Notes: a model not told the origin generated them from the letters alone. Shown: positions 1-7,619, numbered from the stretch's first letter. The stretch is DNA of 12,592 nucleotides from Clostridiales bacterium (GCA_022791355.1 JAAVYX010000250.1:1-12592); one strand, 5' to 3'. Program-made: numbers and translations.

Positions 1-193
1 ATTATACCATAGGCGCAAGCCTATGGTATATTTGGCGTCCCCGCCGTCCCCGGCGTGGGGCCATCCGTTGGGTATAACGTCCGCTTTGCGGACATTATAC
101 CATAGGCGCAAGCCTATGGTATAATTGGGCATCCCCGCCGTCCCCGGCGTGGGGCCATCCGGTGGGTATAACATCCGCTTTGCGGACATTATA
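1..193. repeat. Two copies of a 93/94-bp palindromic tandem repeat
   Basis: Unit 1 starts at base 1, unit 2 at 94, and a third copy begins at 188 but diverges after ATTATACCA. Each unit holds three foldable parts. The first is a perfect hairpin of 12-14 bp, TATACCATAGGC paired with GCCTATGGTATA around a GCAA (GNRA-type) loop, at 3-30 and 94-123. The second is a GC-rich stem around CCCCGCCG/CGGCGTGGGG. The third is a hairpin GTATAACGTCCGC-TTT-GCGGACATTATAC with one mismatch, two in unit 2. The right arm of the third hairpin overlaps the left arm of the next first hairpin, so the two folds compete. The array may continue left of the window. No gene is visible here; a short open frame at 125-391 only reads through the repeat. 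Confidence 0.9.
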
Positions 194-289
194 CCACATG
201 GATCTTCCCATGACCAGACGATAACAAGGTCATTTTCCAAAAGCCGGCGCGGCTTCCTGCATATTCCACCAGATTTTTTCTTTTTTCCG

Positions 290-318
290 TTGACCGTGAG
301 GGAAAATCAAAGTACAAT
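290..318 (+). promoter_or_regulatory. Sigma-A-type promoter of the GHL10 lipoprotein gene
   Basis: The -35 box TTGACC (290-295), a 17-base spacer and the -10 box TACAAT (313-318) closely match the housekeeping consensus. Transcription would start near 325, leaving a leader of about 120 bases before the ATG at 448. The leader has a possible weak stem (GGCC...GGCC, 338-357) followed by a run of five T, which could act as an attenuator but is not a convincing terminator. Confidence 0.7.
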
Positions 319-386
319 AAAAGTTAAGGCTCCCAGGCCGAGACGGTTCGGGGCCGCTTTTTACGTTTTTACCCGCCCGGCAGGCG

Positions 387-416
387 GATGATTGCCATCT
401 AGATGATTGCCATCTA
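387..416 (+). repeat. Perfect 15-bp tandem duplication in the leader
   Basis: GATGATTGCCATCTA occurs twice with no gap (387-401 and 402-416). Each copy is itself a small dyad (GATG...CATC). The pair lies 20 bases upstream of the ribosome binding site GGGAGG (436-441), so it is in the transcribed leader if the promoter at 290-318 is used. Its role is unknown; it may be a recent slippage duplication. Confidence 0.85.
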
Positions 417-447
417 ACAGTACATGTTTTGAAACGGGAGGATATCT

Positions 448-1896
448 ATGGGTCGTTTAAAGGGCTTATGTATTGGATTTCTATTGGCCGCCGCGTTGCT
501 GGCCGCAGGCTGTTCTCCCAAGCCGCTGCCCGAGGAGCCGAACGAATCGTGGTCATCATCCCTTTCCCAGACGCTTTCGTCGGACTCCTCCGTGTCCGAC
601 GAGGCGACCGCTTCTTCAGACGCCGCCGGAGCCTCGCCCCAAGAACCGCAGACTTCTTCCGCCGCCGATAGTCCTGAAACGGAGGAAAGCGCCGGTCCGC
701 CGTCGCCGCAAAGCCCAAGTCCGCCGCCCAGCGAGAGCCAGAGCGCCGGGGGCGCGGTTTCTCCGCCGGCTACGAATCAGGTGCAGCAGACGGGAGAGAT
801 GCGGGCGGTTTGGATTTCCTATTATGAACTGGACGGCCGGGGAAAGGATAAGGGACAGTTTGCAGCCATGGCCGCCGATATGTTCGACCGGGTCAAGTCC
901 ATGGGGCTGAATACGGTTGTGGTGCATGTCCGGGCCAATTCGGACGCTTTTTATCCTTCCGCCTACTTTCCCTGGAGCGAGTACGCCGCCGGGGCGCAGG
1001 GGCAGGACCCGGGCTACGATCCCCTGTCCATCCTCATCGATACGGCTCACGCCAGAGGACTTGCCTTCCACGCCTGGCTCAACCCATACCGGGTTTCCAA
1101 TAAGACCGGCGACGTGCAGACTTTAGCCGAAAATAATCCCGCCCGGGTCTACCTGACCGACGGCGATCCGTCCAACGACGACTGGGCGATCAGCTGGGAA
1201 AACGGGATTTACTATAATCCCGGCGTGGTGCAGATGCAGAAGCTGATTCTGGACGGGGTGCGGGAACTGCTGGACAACTATTCCCTGGACGGTATCCATT
1301 TCGACGACTATTTTTATCCCACCACCGACCCGGCCTTTGACCAGAAAGCCTACGGCGGGTATAAGGACAAGGCGGGGGAAGGGGCCCTTTCTCTGGGGGA
1401 CTGGCGGCGGGCCAACGTAAACGGCCTGATGCAGGCGGTCTACCGGCTATGCGACAGTAAGGGCGTTCCTTTCGGCGTCAGCCCGTCGGCCCACATCTCG
1501 GCCGACGGCAGCGATAAAAACTACAACGAACTCTACGCCGATATCGCCCTCTGGCTGCGCTCGGGCTCCTACGCCCACTACATAACCCCCCAGCTCTATT
1601 TTGGGTTCGACTATCCCAACGCCGATTACCGGTTTGACTTTCTGCTGCAAAAGTGGATGTCTCTGCCCAGGGCGGCGGGGGTGCGGCTGTATATCGGCCT
1701 GCCGCCCTATAAAATCGGCACGGAGGACGCGGGCAGCGGCGAGTGGCGGGAAAAAACCGACGTGTTAAGCCGGCAGCTGGTCTTGCTGCGCCAGCAGAAG
1801 GCCGACGGCTTTATGCTTTATTCCTACGGTTCGGCCGTCAGTACGGCCGAGCTGAATCAGGCGCAGATGAAGGAATTTTTAGATGCTTTAGGTTAG
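448..1896 (+). CDS. GHL10-family (DUF187-like) glycoside hydrolase lipoprotein
   Basis: The 482-residue product starts with a lipoprotein signal peptide: a hydrophobic stretch at about residues 7-20 and lipobox LAAGC with the lipidated Cys22. Residues 25-115 form a Ser/Pro/Glu-rich linker that would span the wall. From residue 118 a TIM-barrel of the GHL10 family follows: MRAVWISYYEL, then VVHVRANSDAFYPS, AWLNPYRV, the acidic motif DGIHFDDYFYP (Asp286 and Asp287), FGVSPSAHIS and YITPQLYFGFDYP. The family includes E. coli DigH (YddW), which cuts peptide-free glycan strands, so a role in peptidoglycan turnover is likely; the substrate here is inferred. The start is set by GGGAGG at 436-441, six bases before the ATG. 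It appears monocistronic, with a repeat element 38 bases past the stop. It lies next to a cell-wall amidase with a related but degenerate barrel. Confidence 0.9.
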   Translation: MGRLKGLCIGFLLAAALLAAGCSPKPLPEEPNESWSSSLSQTLSSDSSVSDEATASSDAAGASPQEPQTSSAADSPETEESAGPPSPQSPSPPPSESQSAGGAVSPPATNQVQQTGEMRAVWISYYELDGRGKDKGQFAAMAADMFDRVKSMGLNTVVVHVRANSDAFYPSAYFPWSEYAAGAQGQDPGYDPLSILIDTAHARGLAFHAWLNPYRVSNKTGDVQTLAENNPARVYLTDGDPSNDDWAISWENGIYYNPGVVQMQKLILDGVRELLDNYSLDGIHFDDYFYPTTDPAFDQKAYGGYKDKAGEGALSLGDWRRANVNGLMQAVYRLCDSKGVPFGVSPSAHISADGSDKNYNELYADIALWLRSGSYAHYITPQLYFGFDYPNADYRFDFLLQKWMSLPRAAGVRLYIGLPPYKIGTEDAGSGEWREKTDVLSRQLVLLRQQKADGFMLYSYGSAVSTAELNQAQMKEFLDALG

Positions 1897-1933
1897 CGGC
1901 CGTTGAAAAGGCAGTTTTTATTTTTGCCGTATT

Positions 1934-2198
1934 TCCTTTCGCGGTTTATAGTTTTATCTTTTTTCCGAGCAGTAGGTTTCGCGCTTTTCTGAATACTCCA
2001 ACACCTGATCTAATAGCGCGACGTCCTTTTCTTCATGTGAAGAAAAGGATGCTAAAGACGCACGCACGGAAATCCTCTGGAAAGGATTTCCCCTTTGGAT
2101 TCCCTCCCTATAAACAAGTCCTGTACGCAACACTCTTCCCCGCAGCCGCCGGTTGCTTTCCCCTCGCTTCCCGCAGAAAAAGAGATAATAGTTATCTC
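1934..2198 (+). repeat. Mosaic intergenic repeat element R1 (plus orientation)
   Basis: The head has two diverged units: TTTCGCGG at 1937 and AGGTTTCGCGC at 1974. It is followed by ACTCCAACACCTGATCTA, which recurs at the same place in the other elements. The body holds a perfect 12-bp stem TCCTTTTCTTCA/TGAAGAAAAGGA (2024-2049) and an 8-bp stem GGAAATCC/GGATTTCC (2068-2091). The tail CTTCCCCGCAGCCGCCGG (2135-2152) matches 6679-6696, and the element ends at the hairpin GAGATAA-TAG-TTATCTC (2182-2198). No gene is supported in it. Confidence 0.7.
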
Positions 2199-2492
2199 GC
2201 AACTGCCGGCGGATAAGTGAAACGTACCCAGCTAAAGCTTAGAACAGAGGGGGCGGCAGCGAGTTCATAGGCCAAGTCCTTGTTGCATCCCGCCGGGCTG
2301 CCGAGAGGTTCCTTCGTTCCTGCCCGAAAGTAGGAACGACTTTCGGGCTTCCCAGCCCAATGGGCGGCGCGACTTGTTGCATGCCTTGCAGGCCGCGTCG
2401 CTATCAGGTCCATGGGGGTAAGACCTTCAATCGGAGGCGTCCGAAAGGATAGTTCTGGAGGCGGCGCAGCCCATAGATGTTCGCAGGCGGTA
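2199..2492. other. Gene-free stretch, body of element R2, with nested alternative hairpins
   Basis: I see no credible gene here; open frames on both strands are short and read through repeated modules. The clearest structure is at 2315-2348, where four directly abutting segments run A-B-A'-B': CGTTCCT, GCCCGAAAGT, AGGAACG, ACTTTCGGGC. A pairs with A' and B with B', so the two hairpins exclude each other unless they form a pseudoknot. No known RNA family was recognised in the rest. Confidence 0.55.
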
Positions 2493-2690
2493 GCGCTTTT
2501 CTCCCCCTTCTTTTGTCGCGGGACAAAAGAAGGGATTTAGAGGAGCAGGGCTATGCCTGGCCGGGATGCCAAACGCTAATAGATCGGATAATGGAGTAAT
2601 CCCAAAAGGATATCTGGCGCGAAACCTCTACTCCAACCTATCCAAAAAAGAAATTTAAAGCGAAATCTTTCAACTAAGCTAAAATAAAAG
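2493..2690 (-). repeat. Mosaic intergenic repeat element R2 (minus orientation)
   Basis: Read on the minus strand from the amidase side, the head has two units with GCGAAA cores at 2660-2668 and 2619-2627 (41 bases apart), giving GGTTTCGCGCCAGATATCC. Then come TTACTCCATTATCCGATC, a TTAGCGTTTGGCATCCCGG segment matching element R5, and a 13-bp hairpin CCCTTCTTTTGTC-GCGG-GACAAAAGAAGGG (2505-2534). The block GCGCTTTTCTCCC that closes it recurs at 9938 and, inverted, at 12580-12592. The whole element probably reaches left to the hairpin at 2182-2198, where it meets R1 tail to tail. Confidence 0.75.
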
Positions 2691-2761
2691 CAACAATCGG
2701 GGGCCATCCGCTCACTGACATAAATATAAGAATAACGGAAAGCCAAAGAAGGAGACAGATC

Positions 2762-5700
2762 ATGCAGGAAAAGAAAAAAAGAAAACTGCGGGTGTCGGCC
2801 ATAAAAACGGCCCAAACCGCCGAACATACGGAAGTCGAAGCAGAGCAGACACTTCCCCCAGCGCTTTTAGAGGATGCAACAGCCGCAGAAATTCCTGGAC
2901 AGGCTGTAGAAGAAACTGTTTTGCCCGAAAACGGCCAAGAAGATAGAGAAGCCTTGCCGGAAGAAGCCGGCGCGATTCCCGACGAGGTCCAGGACGATTC
3001 GGCCTGTACCGGCAAAGGGGAGGAAGAAGAAGCCCCGTTACTCGTGTCAGATGAGGAGCCGCCGGCTCCCGTCGGAAAAAAGAGCCGCTTTCGAGCCCGG
3101 CTCATCGGCGTATGCGCCCTGGCCGCTTTGGCCCTGACGGCGGGCGGACTGGCCCTTGCGGGCGTTTTCCAGCGGCCGGCCGCCGACCCGGCCGCCGGGA
3201 CGGTTTCGGGGCCGGGGAGCGGGCGGACCACCCTTGCCGGCAACGACTCGTCGGGTACGGCTCTGCCCGCCGTCACCCGCGCCGACCGGATTATAGGAGC
3301 CTGGGTGGCTCCCGGACGGGACTTTTTTACCGAGGGACAGGACGGGGCCCAGGCCGCCGCAGCCTTGGACGCGGCCATAGAGGCCGCCGGGGCCTACGCC
3401 TGCAACACCATTCTTCTCCCCGTCAACGACAAAGCTCTTTCGGCCGCCCCAGAGGGAGGCAGCTTTCTGGACCGAGCCGTGACCAAGGCCCACGAGAAGG
3501 GGATGGCCCTGTACGCTGTGCAGAATCTGACCGCCGGAAGCGACGGCGGTCAGGCTGACCTCTCCCGCCCCGAGGCGGCGGAAAAGGCGGCAAAGGACGC
3601 GGCGACCCTGGCCGCCCGCAAGGGCTTGGACGGCCTGCTGCTGGAGGGGGTGGCCTACGGTCCCGAGGGGGGCTCGTATGCTTCCTATGCGGCTGAGGGA
3701 GGCGGCATGGGCTATGAAGCCTACCGTCGGGATCGTCTCACCGCCGCCGTGCGGCAGGTAACTTCAGCCGTAAGGGCCCAAAACGGCAATCTGTATCTGG
3801 GCCTGCTGGCCGACCCGGTCTGGGCGACTGGGGCTGAAAAAGAAGAGGGAATCGGACTGGAAGGAGAGCTTCCCCAGTCCTATGCCGCCGGGGCGGACAC
3901 CCTTTCCTGGCTGCGGGCCGGGTATTTCGACTGGGTCATGGTCCGGGCCACCTCCACCGCCGACGGGCTGACCCCCTTCGGGACCGTGGCCGCTTGGTGG
4001 GGAGAGAAGGCGGCCGGCTCCTTCGGCCTCTGCTTCCTCCATCCGGCCGACGCGGCCCGGTCGGCCGCCGTCGGTTACGAGAGCGCCGACCAGATGCTTA
4101 GACAGGTCATCGCCTTGCGGGATATTCCCGCCGCAGGCTCGGCCTTCTACACCATGGCCGACCTGACCGGCGATACCACCGGCGGCGCGGCCGTCCTGCA
4201 AAAGTACCTCACCGGCCAGCTGCCGGAAGGATATGAGCCGGCCGACCTACGCATCAGCAGCCCGGCCAAGCAGAATCTCACTACCCACGAGTCCAGCATC
4301 GGATTTGTGGGAGCCTCCGACCCCCAGTTCCCCATTACCCTGAACGGTCAGGCGGTGGAGCGGACCGAGGCGGGCTATTTTTCCTTACAGCTGGATTTGC
4401 AGTTAGGGGCCAACACCTTTACCTTCCAGCACAAGGGGCAGACCCTTACCTATACTGTCACCTATAAGCAGATTCTGCTCAAGGAGGTGGCCCCGGCGGG
4501 GAACCTTACTCTGGACGCCGGTTCGGTCATCATGGTCAAGGCCGTGGCCCGACGGGGCAGTACGGTCACCGCCCGGCTGGGGGACGCCTCCATTACTCTG
4601 GAACCCCAGGGCGGCGACAACCAGGAGGACGCGGCCAGCGCCTCGGCCGACTTTATTACCTATCTGGGCTCCTTCTCCATGCCGGCCGATTTGACCAAGG
4701 ATACCCGCATCGGCACGGTTTCCTTTCAAGCCTCCTACAACGGCCAGTCCGAGAGCATGTCGGGCGGCCGGATCACCGTGCGGGCGGGCATAACCGACGA
4801 CCCCGGCCTGCCTCCCTTCAGCGCAAACGGGGACGGCAGCGAAAACTATATCAACGTGGGGACCGGTCTCATCGCCGAGGTTTCCTCCTACCAGATCGAG
4901 ACCTTCGACGGCAATATCATCGACGACCGCTCCCGACCCACCAACAACTACCTGCCCGCCGGCACGGTGGATTACTGTTCCCGCTCCACCGTCATGGACG
5001 CGGGGTCGGGCTATACCTACCGGGTGCTGCGGTACGGCAAGCGGGTATATACCAAGAGCAAGGAGAAGGGGGACAATGTCAAGGTCTACGAGGGCAGCCT
5101 GCCCGAAACCAATAATGTGACGGCGGCGGGCGTGTCCCAAGACAGCCGCTTTCTCACCATGGCCTTCGACGTGGACTGGAAGGCCCCCTTCCGCTTCAAG
5201 CTGGCCCCCCAGGGGTACAAGGAGCCCTATCCGGCCCGGGGCGCGCCCAACTATTCCATCTCCTCGCCCACCTTCGACCATGTGGATATCACCTTCTGCT
5301 ACGCCGGTACGGCCCAGGGCAAGGTCGACCTGCCCGACGGTAATCCGGTTTTCTCCGGGGCCGAGTGGATCAAAAACGAGGCCGACTACACCCTGCGGCT
5401 CTATTTGAAGAAGGCCGGGGCCTTCTACGGCTGGAACGCCGAGTATAACGGGCAGGGCCAGCTGGTCTTCAGCTTTTTGAAGCCGGTGCAGTTAGGGGCG
5501 GCCGACAACGCCTACGGCGTATCCCTGAACGGGGTCAAGATTGTGCTGGATCCGGGCCACGGCGGCTCGGATCCCGGCGCGGTGGGATCCGACCCCCGGT
5601 ATACCGAGGCGGCTCTCAACAGTATCCTCACCTATAAGGTCCGGGACCGTCTGACGGCTCTAGGGGCCCAGGTGACCCTCACCAAAAACGACAGCGACCG

Positions 5701-6070
5701 GGTGGGACTGGATCCCCGGGTGCGAACGGTGAAATCGGTAAAGCCCGACCTGTTCGTCTCCTTCCACCGCAACTCCAGTACCTCCACTAGAACCCAGGGC
5801 TATGAAAGCTACTATTTCAACGCCTTTTCCGAACCTCTTTCCCGGGCGGTTTATAACCGGAATGCTGGTCTTTATCTGGATCAGCGAGGGAACAAGTGGG
5901 GCAACTTCTACGTTATGCGGGTGTCCGACTGTCCCGCCATTCTCACCGAGAACGGCTTTGTCAGCAACGCCGACGAGTACAGTCTGCTGGTGGCCGACGC
6001 CTTCAACGACCGGGCGGCCGACGCCACGGTACAGGGGATAGTGGATTATTTAAAAAGCATTCAGTATTAA
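2762..6070 (+). CDS. Membrane-anchored N-acetylmuramoyl-L-alanine amidase with degenerate GHL10-like barrel
   Basis: The 1102-residue protein has an acidic cytoplasmic-type N-terminus (1-105) and one membrane segment (about 113-136). A TIM-barrel-like region resembling GHL10 follows at about 177-482. Two beta-rich modules (about 495-675), an SH3-like stretch (700-760) and an AMIN-like region (784-910) come next. The C-terminus is an Amidase_3 domain (924-1102), which cleaves the bond between N-acetylmuramic acid and the stem peptide. Zinc ligands His933 (DPGHGG), Glu949 and His1002 (SFHRN) and catalytic Glu1063 (TENGF) are present. In the barrel the GHL10 motif DGIHFDDY is replaced by DGLLLEGV (290-297), so it probably binds glycan rather than cutting it. 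The start is supported by AAGGAG at 2749-2754. The protein should sit on the outer face of the membrane. No convincing promoter was found; repeat R2 ends 71 bases upstream. Confidence 0.92.
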   Translation: MQEKKKRKLRVSAIKTAQTAEHTEVEAEQTLPPALLEDATAAEIPGQAVEETVLPENGQEDREALPEEAGAIPDEVQDDSACTGKGEEEEAPLLVSDEEPPAPVGKKSRFRARLIGVCALAALALTAGGLALAGVFQRPAADPAAGTVSGPGSGRTTLAGNDSSGTALPAVTRADRIIGAWVAPGRDFFTEGQDGAQAAAALDAAIEAAGAYACNTILLPVNDKALSAAPEGGSFLDRAVTKAHEKGMALYAVQNLTAGSDGGQADLSRPEAAEKAAKDAATLAARKGLDGLLLEGVAYGPEGGSYASYAAEGGGMGYEAYRRDRLTAAVRQVTSAVRAQNGNLYLGLLADPVWATGAEKEEGIGLEGELPQSYAAGADTLSWLRAGYFDWVMVRATSTADGLTPFGTVAAWWGEKAAGSFGLCFLHPADAARSAAVGYESADQMLRQVIALRDIPAAGSAFYTMADLTGDTTGGAAVLQKYLTGQLPEGYEPADLRISSPAKQNLTTHESSIGFVGASDPQFPITLNGQAVERTEAGYFSLQLDLQLGANTFTFQHKGQTLTYTVTYKQILLKEVAPAGNLTLDAGSVIMVKAVARRGSTVTARLGDASITLEPQGGDNQEDAASASADFITYLGSFSMPADLTKDTRIGTVSFQASYNGQSESMSGGRITVRAGITDDPGLPPFSANGDGSENYINVGTGLIAEVSSYQIETFDGNIIDDRSRPTNNYLPAGTVDYCSRSTVMDAGSGYTYRVLRYGKRVYTKSKEKGDNVKVYEGSLPETNNVTAAGVSQDSRFLTMAFDVDWKAPFRFKLAPQGYKEPYPARGAPNYSISSPTFDHVDITFCYAGTAQGKVDLPDGNPVFSGAEWIKNEADYTLRLYLKKAGAFYGWNAEYNGQGQLVFSFLKPVQLGAADNAYGVSLNGVKIVLDPGHGGSDPGAVGSDPRYTEAALNSILTYKVRDRLTALGAQVTLTKNDSDRVGLDPRVRTVKSVKPDLFVSFHRNSSTSTRTQGYESYYFNAFSEPLSRAVYNRNAGLYLDQRGNKWGNFYVMRVSDCPAILTENGFVSNADEYSLLVADAFNDRAADATVQGIVDYLKSIQY

Positions 6071-6105
6071 GTTTTTTGGTTTTTGATGTTTTGGGAAAGT
6101 AAGGG

Positions 6106-6768
6106 AAGTTTCGCGGCAGGCTCGATTGTTCCTTTGCCTTTGTTTAGTTTATTGGGAGGTTTCGCGTCAGGTTATCCTTTTCTTATTTATAAGCGAGCGG
6201 GATATTTCGCGCCAGATAAACTTTTTTCTTTCTCCACTAACTTGATCGCAAGGCGCGCCGTCCTTTTCTTTGCGCGAAGAAAGGGACGGCGCGCCCCTCG
6301 GAAATCCTATACGCTTTGCGTAAATTTTCGTTCGTCCCATCATGAATGACCAAAGGACGTTCTGGCGTCCCGGTGCTAAAGCACCTTTACCCGGCGCTCA
6401 CGCGCCTCTACATTGCTTCCTGCAAGGGACGCCTTGTAGAGGTCTGGCCAACGGCCAGACTGGGAACGCCAGACCGGAACACGGGAAAGCAAGACGCTAG
6501 AGGGCCTTGCAAAAATAAACGCTTCGCGTATGGATTTCCTCTAAACCCTTTCGACTGGGTCAAGAGGAAAACGGAAGGCTTTCCGCGGGGACACCCTTCC
6601 CGGCCGACACGGGCTCTGCCCTCTAGACTCCCGCCCTATGGGGGTACCTCCCTGCGCCTCTGTCCTTTACTTTACCCGCTTCCCCTCAGCCGCTGGATGC
6701 TACGCTTCCCGCTGGCTGTTACTAACAGTTTCTTCCCACTGCTGGCGAATCTGTGATTCCTTATATTC
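6106..6768 (+). repeat. Mosaic intergenic repeat element R3 (plus orientation) and gene-free tract
   Basis: Starting 36 bases after the amidase stop, the head has three units at 6106, 6157 and 6202 (TTTCGCGGCAGG, TTTCGCGTCAGG, TTTCGCGCCAGA). The body carries a 19-bp hairpin, GGCGCGCCGTCC...GGACGGCGCGCC, at 6252-6295 with one wobble. It also has TCTGGCGTCCCGG followed by the stem GGTGC-TAAA-GCACC (6361-6385), GTCTGGCC-AAC-GGCCAGAC (6442-6460), and TTTCCTCT/AGAGGAAA with an inner ACCC/GGGT stem (6535-6570). The tail CTTCCCCTCAGCCGCTGG (6679-6696) matches R1, and CTGTTA-C-TAACAG near 6716 ends it. Open frames here are repeat read-through, and I find no gene. Confidence 0.75.
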
Positions 6769-7033
6769 TCATAGCTCTGATCTGGCTTGGCGGAGGATTT
6801 GGATAGAGGGGCTAATCTCCTTTTTCTCTTCCCTCAGTCCTTCCATGTCTGGATTGCTTTCCTCTTGCTTCCCACAATACGGCGCTGTCCGGCTGGTATT
6901 GGGTATAGGCGGGAGCCTCAAAAGCGTCTCCTTCGGCCGGACCGTCCGCTCCAATATCCAGTTATACAGGCCGCTTTGGGCAGGGCTTTCCGGTAATCGG
7001 GCGTGGTATACTGATTCACTGATTCGGATAAAA
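6769..7033 (-). pseudogene. Possible decayed reading frame (minus strand), weak
   Basis: The 91-codon frame at 6769-7044 begins with a TTG inside a terminator hairpin and has no ribosome binding site, so it is not a normal gene. Coding-like stretches appear in different minus frames: YTTPDYRKALPKAA near 7000, YNWILERTV near 6960, and FEAPAYTQYQPDSAVLWEA near 6870-6925. This would fit an old gene broken by several frameshifts. Nothing was recognised by family, and the pattern could also be chance in a GC-balanced spacer. The tract lies between repeat R3 and the terminator behind the ylmC-type gene. Confidence 0.2.
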
Positions 7034-7060
7034 GGAAAAGGCAACCTTAAAGGTTGCCTT
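7026..7060 (-). terminator. Intrinsic terminator for the minus-strand ylmC-type transcript
   Basis: AAGGCAACCTT and AAGGTTGCCTT (7038-7048 and 7050-7060) form a perfect stem. On the minus strand it is followed by TTCCTTTTATCC. It lies about 165 bases past the stop of the minus-strand gene at 7224-7541 and faces the right way to end that transcript. The space between holds only a 9-bp GC-rich dyad GCGGCCGGA/TCCGGCCGC (7188-7213). Confidence 0.6.
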
Positions 7061-7223
7061 AACGGTGTTGTTGTCTAGAATGGTCCGGTCGGTATACGAC
7101 TGTAAAAGCAAATTGGTTTATTCCGCATTTTTCAGTTTCAGCACATGCCTTTTCAGCATTTTCATCCGCTTTGCCGTGTATTTCTGCGCGGCCGGAAGCG
7201 GAAATCCGGCCGCGAGAGAAGCG

Positions 7224-7541
7224 TCAATACTGGCCCTGCCGCTCGCCGCCAAAAAGGTTGCCGACAAAGCCGCCGTTTCGCCGTTTTTTCCGGCGAACTC
7301 TGGGAGGCTCAAAGGAAACCAGAATACTGTCCTGCCCGATAACCTCTATATTCTCCCAAGGAATAATGCAGTCCTCTTCCCTGCCCAGCAAACCGAAGCA
7401 GCGCCGGCGGCCGAAGACCACAATAGAACAGAGCTTTCCAGAGCAGGTGTCTACTTCCACGTCGCAGACAAAGCCTAAAATGGTGCCGTCCTTGATGCAG
7501 ACCACCTGTTTATCCTTCATTTCAACGATGCGGCAGCACAT
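7224..7541 (-). CDS. YlmC/YmxH family sporulation protein (PRC-barrel)
   Basis: The 105-residue product matches the YlmC/YmxH family of small PRC-barrel proteins found in endospore formers. Visible marks are an N-terminal MCCRIVEMKDKQVVCI, the barrel turn DGTILGFVCDVEVD, SIVVFGRR, and the conserved IIPWENIEVIGQDSILV. Family members are usually about 80-90 residues; this one has a basic tail (VRRKKRRNGGF...) running to the stop. A longer start at 7571 is open, but on the minus strand AAAGGTGG sits eight bases before the ATG at 7541, so the shorter form is chosen. The molecular function of the family is not settled; mother-cell expression during sporulation is the usual view. A sigma-E-like promoter lies upstream at 7591-7619. 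Confidence 0.85.
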   Translation of the reverse strand: MCCRIVEMKDKQVVCIKDGTILGFVCDVEVDTCSGKLCSIVVFGRRRCFGLLGREEDCIIPWENIEVIGQDSILVSFEPPRVRRKKRRNGGFVGNLFGGERQGQY

Positions 7542-7590
7542 ATACTTATCCACCTTTCCTAGCATACCCAAAAGTTCTATCTCACCAACC

Positions 7591-7619
7591 TATAGTATGC
7601 CCGGATTTGGATAATATTT
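7591..7619 (-). promoter_or_regulatory. Candidate sigma-E-type sporulation promoter
   Basis: Read on the minus strand, AAATATT (7619-7613) lies 13 bases upstream of CATACTAT (7599-7592). The mother-cell sigma-E consensus is roughly KMATATT, 14-15 bases, CATACAMT, so the core ATATT is exact and the -10 differs at one position, with a spacer one base short. Transcription would start about 45 bases before the ATG at 7541. The match to a sporulation gene makes it credible, but short motifs of this kind occur by chance. Confidence 0.4.

Noticed and set aside
2192..2413. 73-codon minus-strand open frame and its 157-codon plus-strand neighbour at 1743-2216
   Set aside because: Both read through hairpin modules of the repeat elements, lack ribosome binding sites, and show no domain or coding periodicity.
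1934..2690. Insertion sequence or MITE bounded by the inverted heads of R1 and R2
   Set aside because: The heads are diverged tandem arrays rather than sharp terminal repeats, no target-site duplication is visible, and R3, R4 and R5 occur as single elements.
1897..2761. Structured housekeeping RNA (RNase P, tmRNA, SRP or 6S type) in the long spacer
   Set aside because: None of the conserved blocks of these RNAs could be recognised, and the structure is explained by the repeat modules.
2674..3378. 234-codon minus-strand open frame opposite the amidase N-terminus, and 292 codons at 4403-5281
   Set aside because: Long antisense frames are expected in GC-rich genes; the plus strand carries recognised domains.
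6346..6756. 136-codon plus-strand open frame in the spacer after the amidase
   Set aside because: It consists of repeat module sequence (stems at 6361-6385, 6442-6460 and 6535-6570), so the translation is a by-product of structured DNA.
7118..7312. 64-codon minus-strand open frame overlapping the end of the YlmC/YmxH gene
   Set aside because: No ribosome binding site; most of it is out of frame inside the recognised gene, and only its last 35 codons lie outside. The basic ending is slightly gene-like but not enough.
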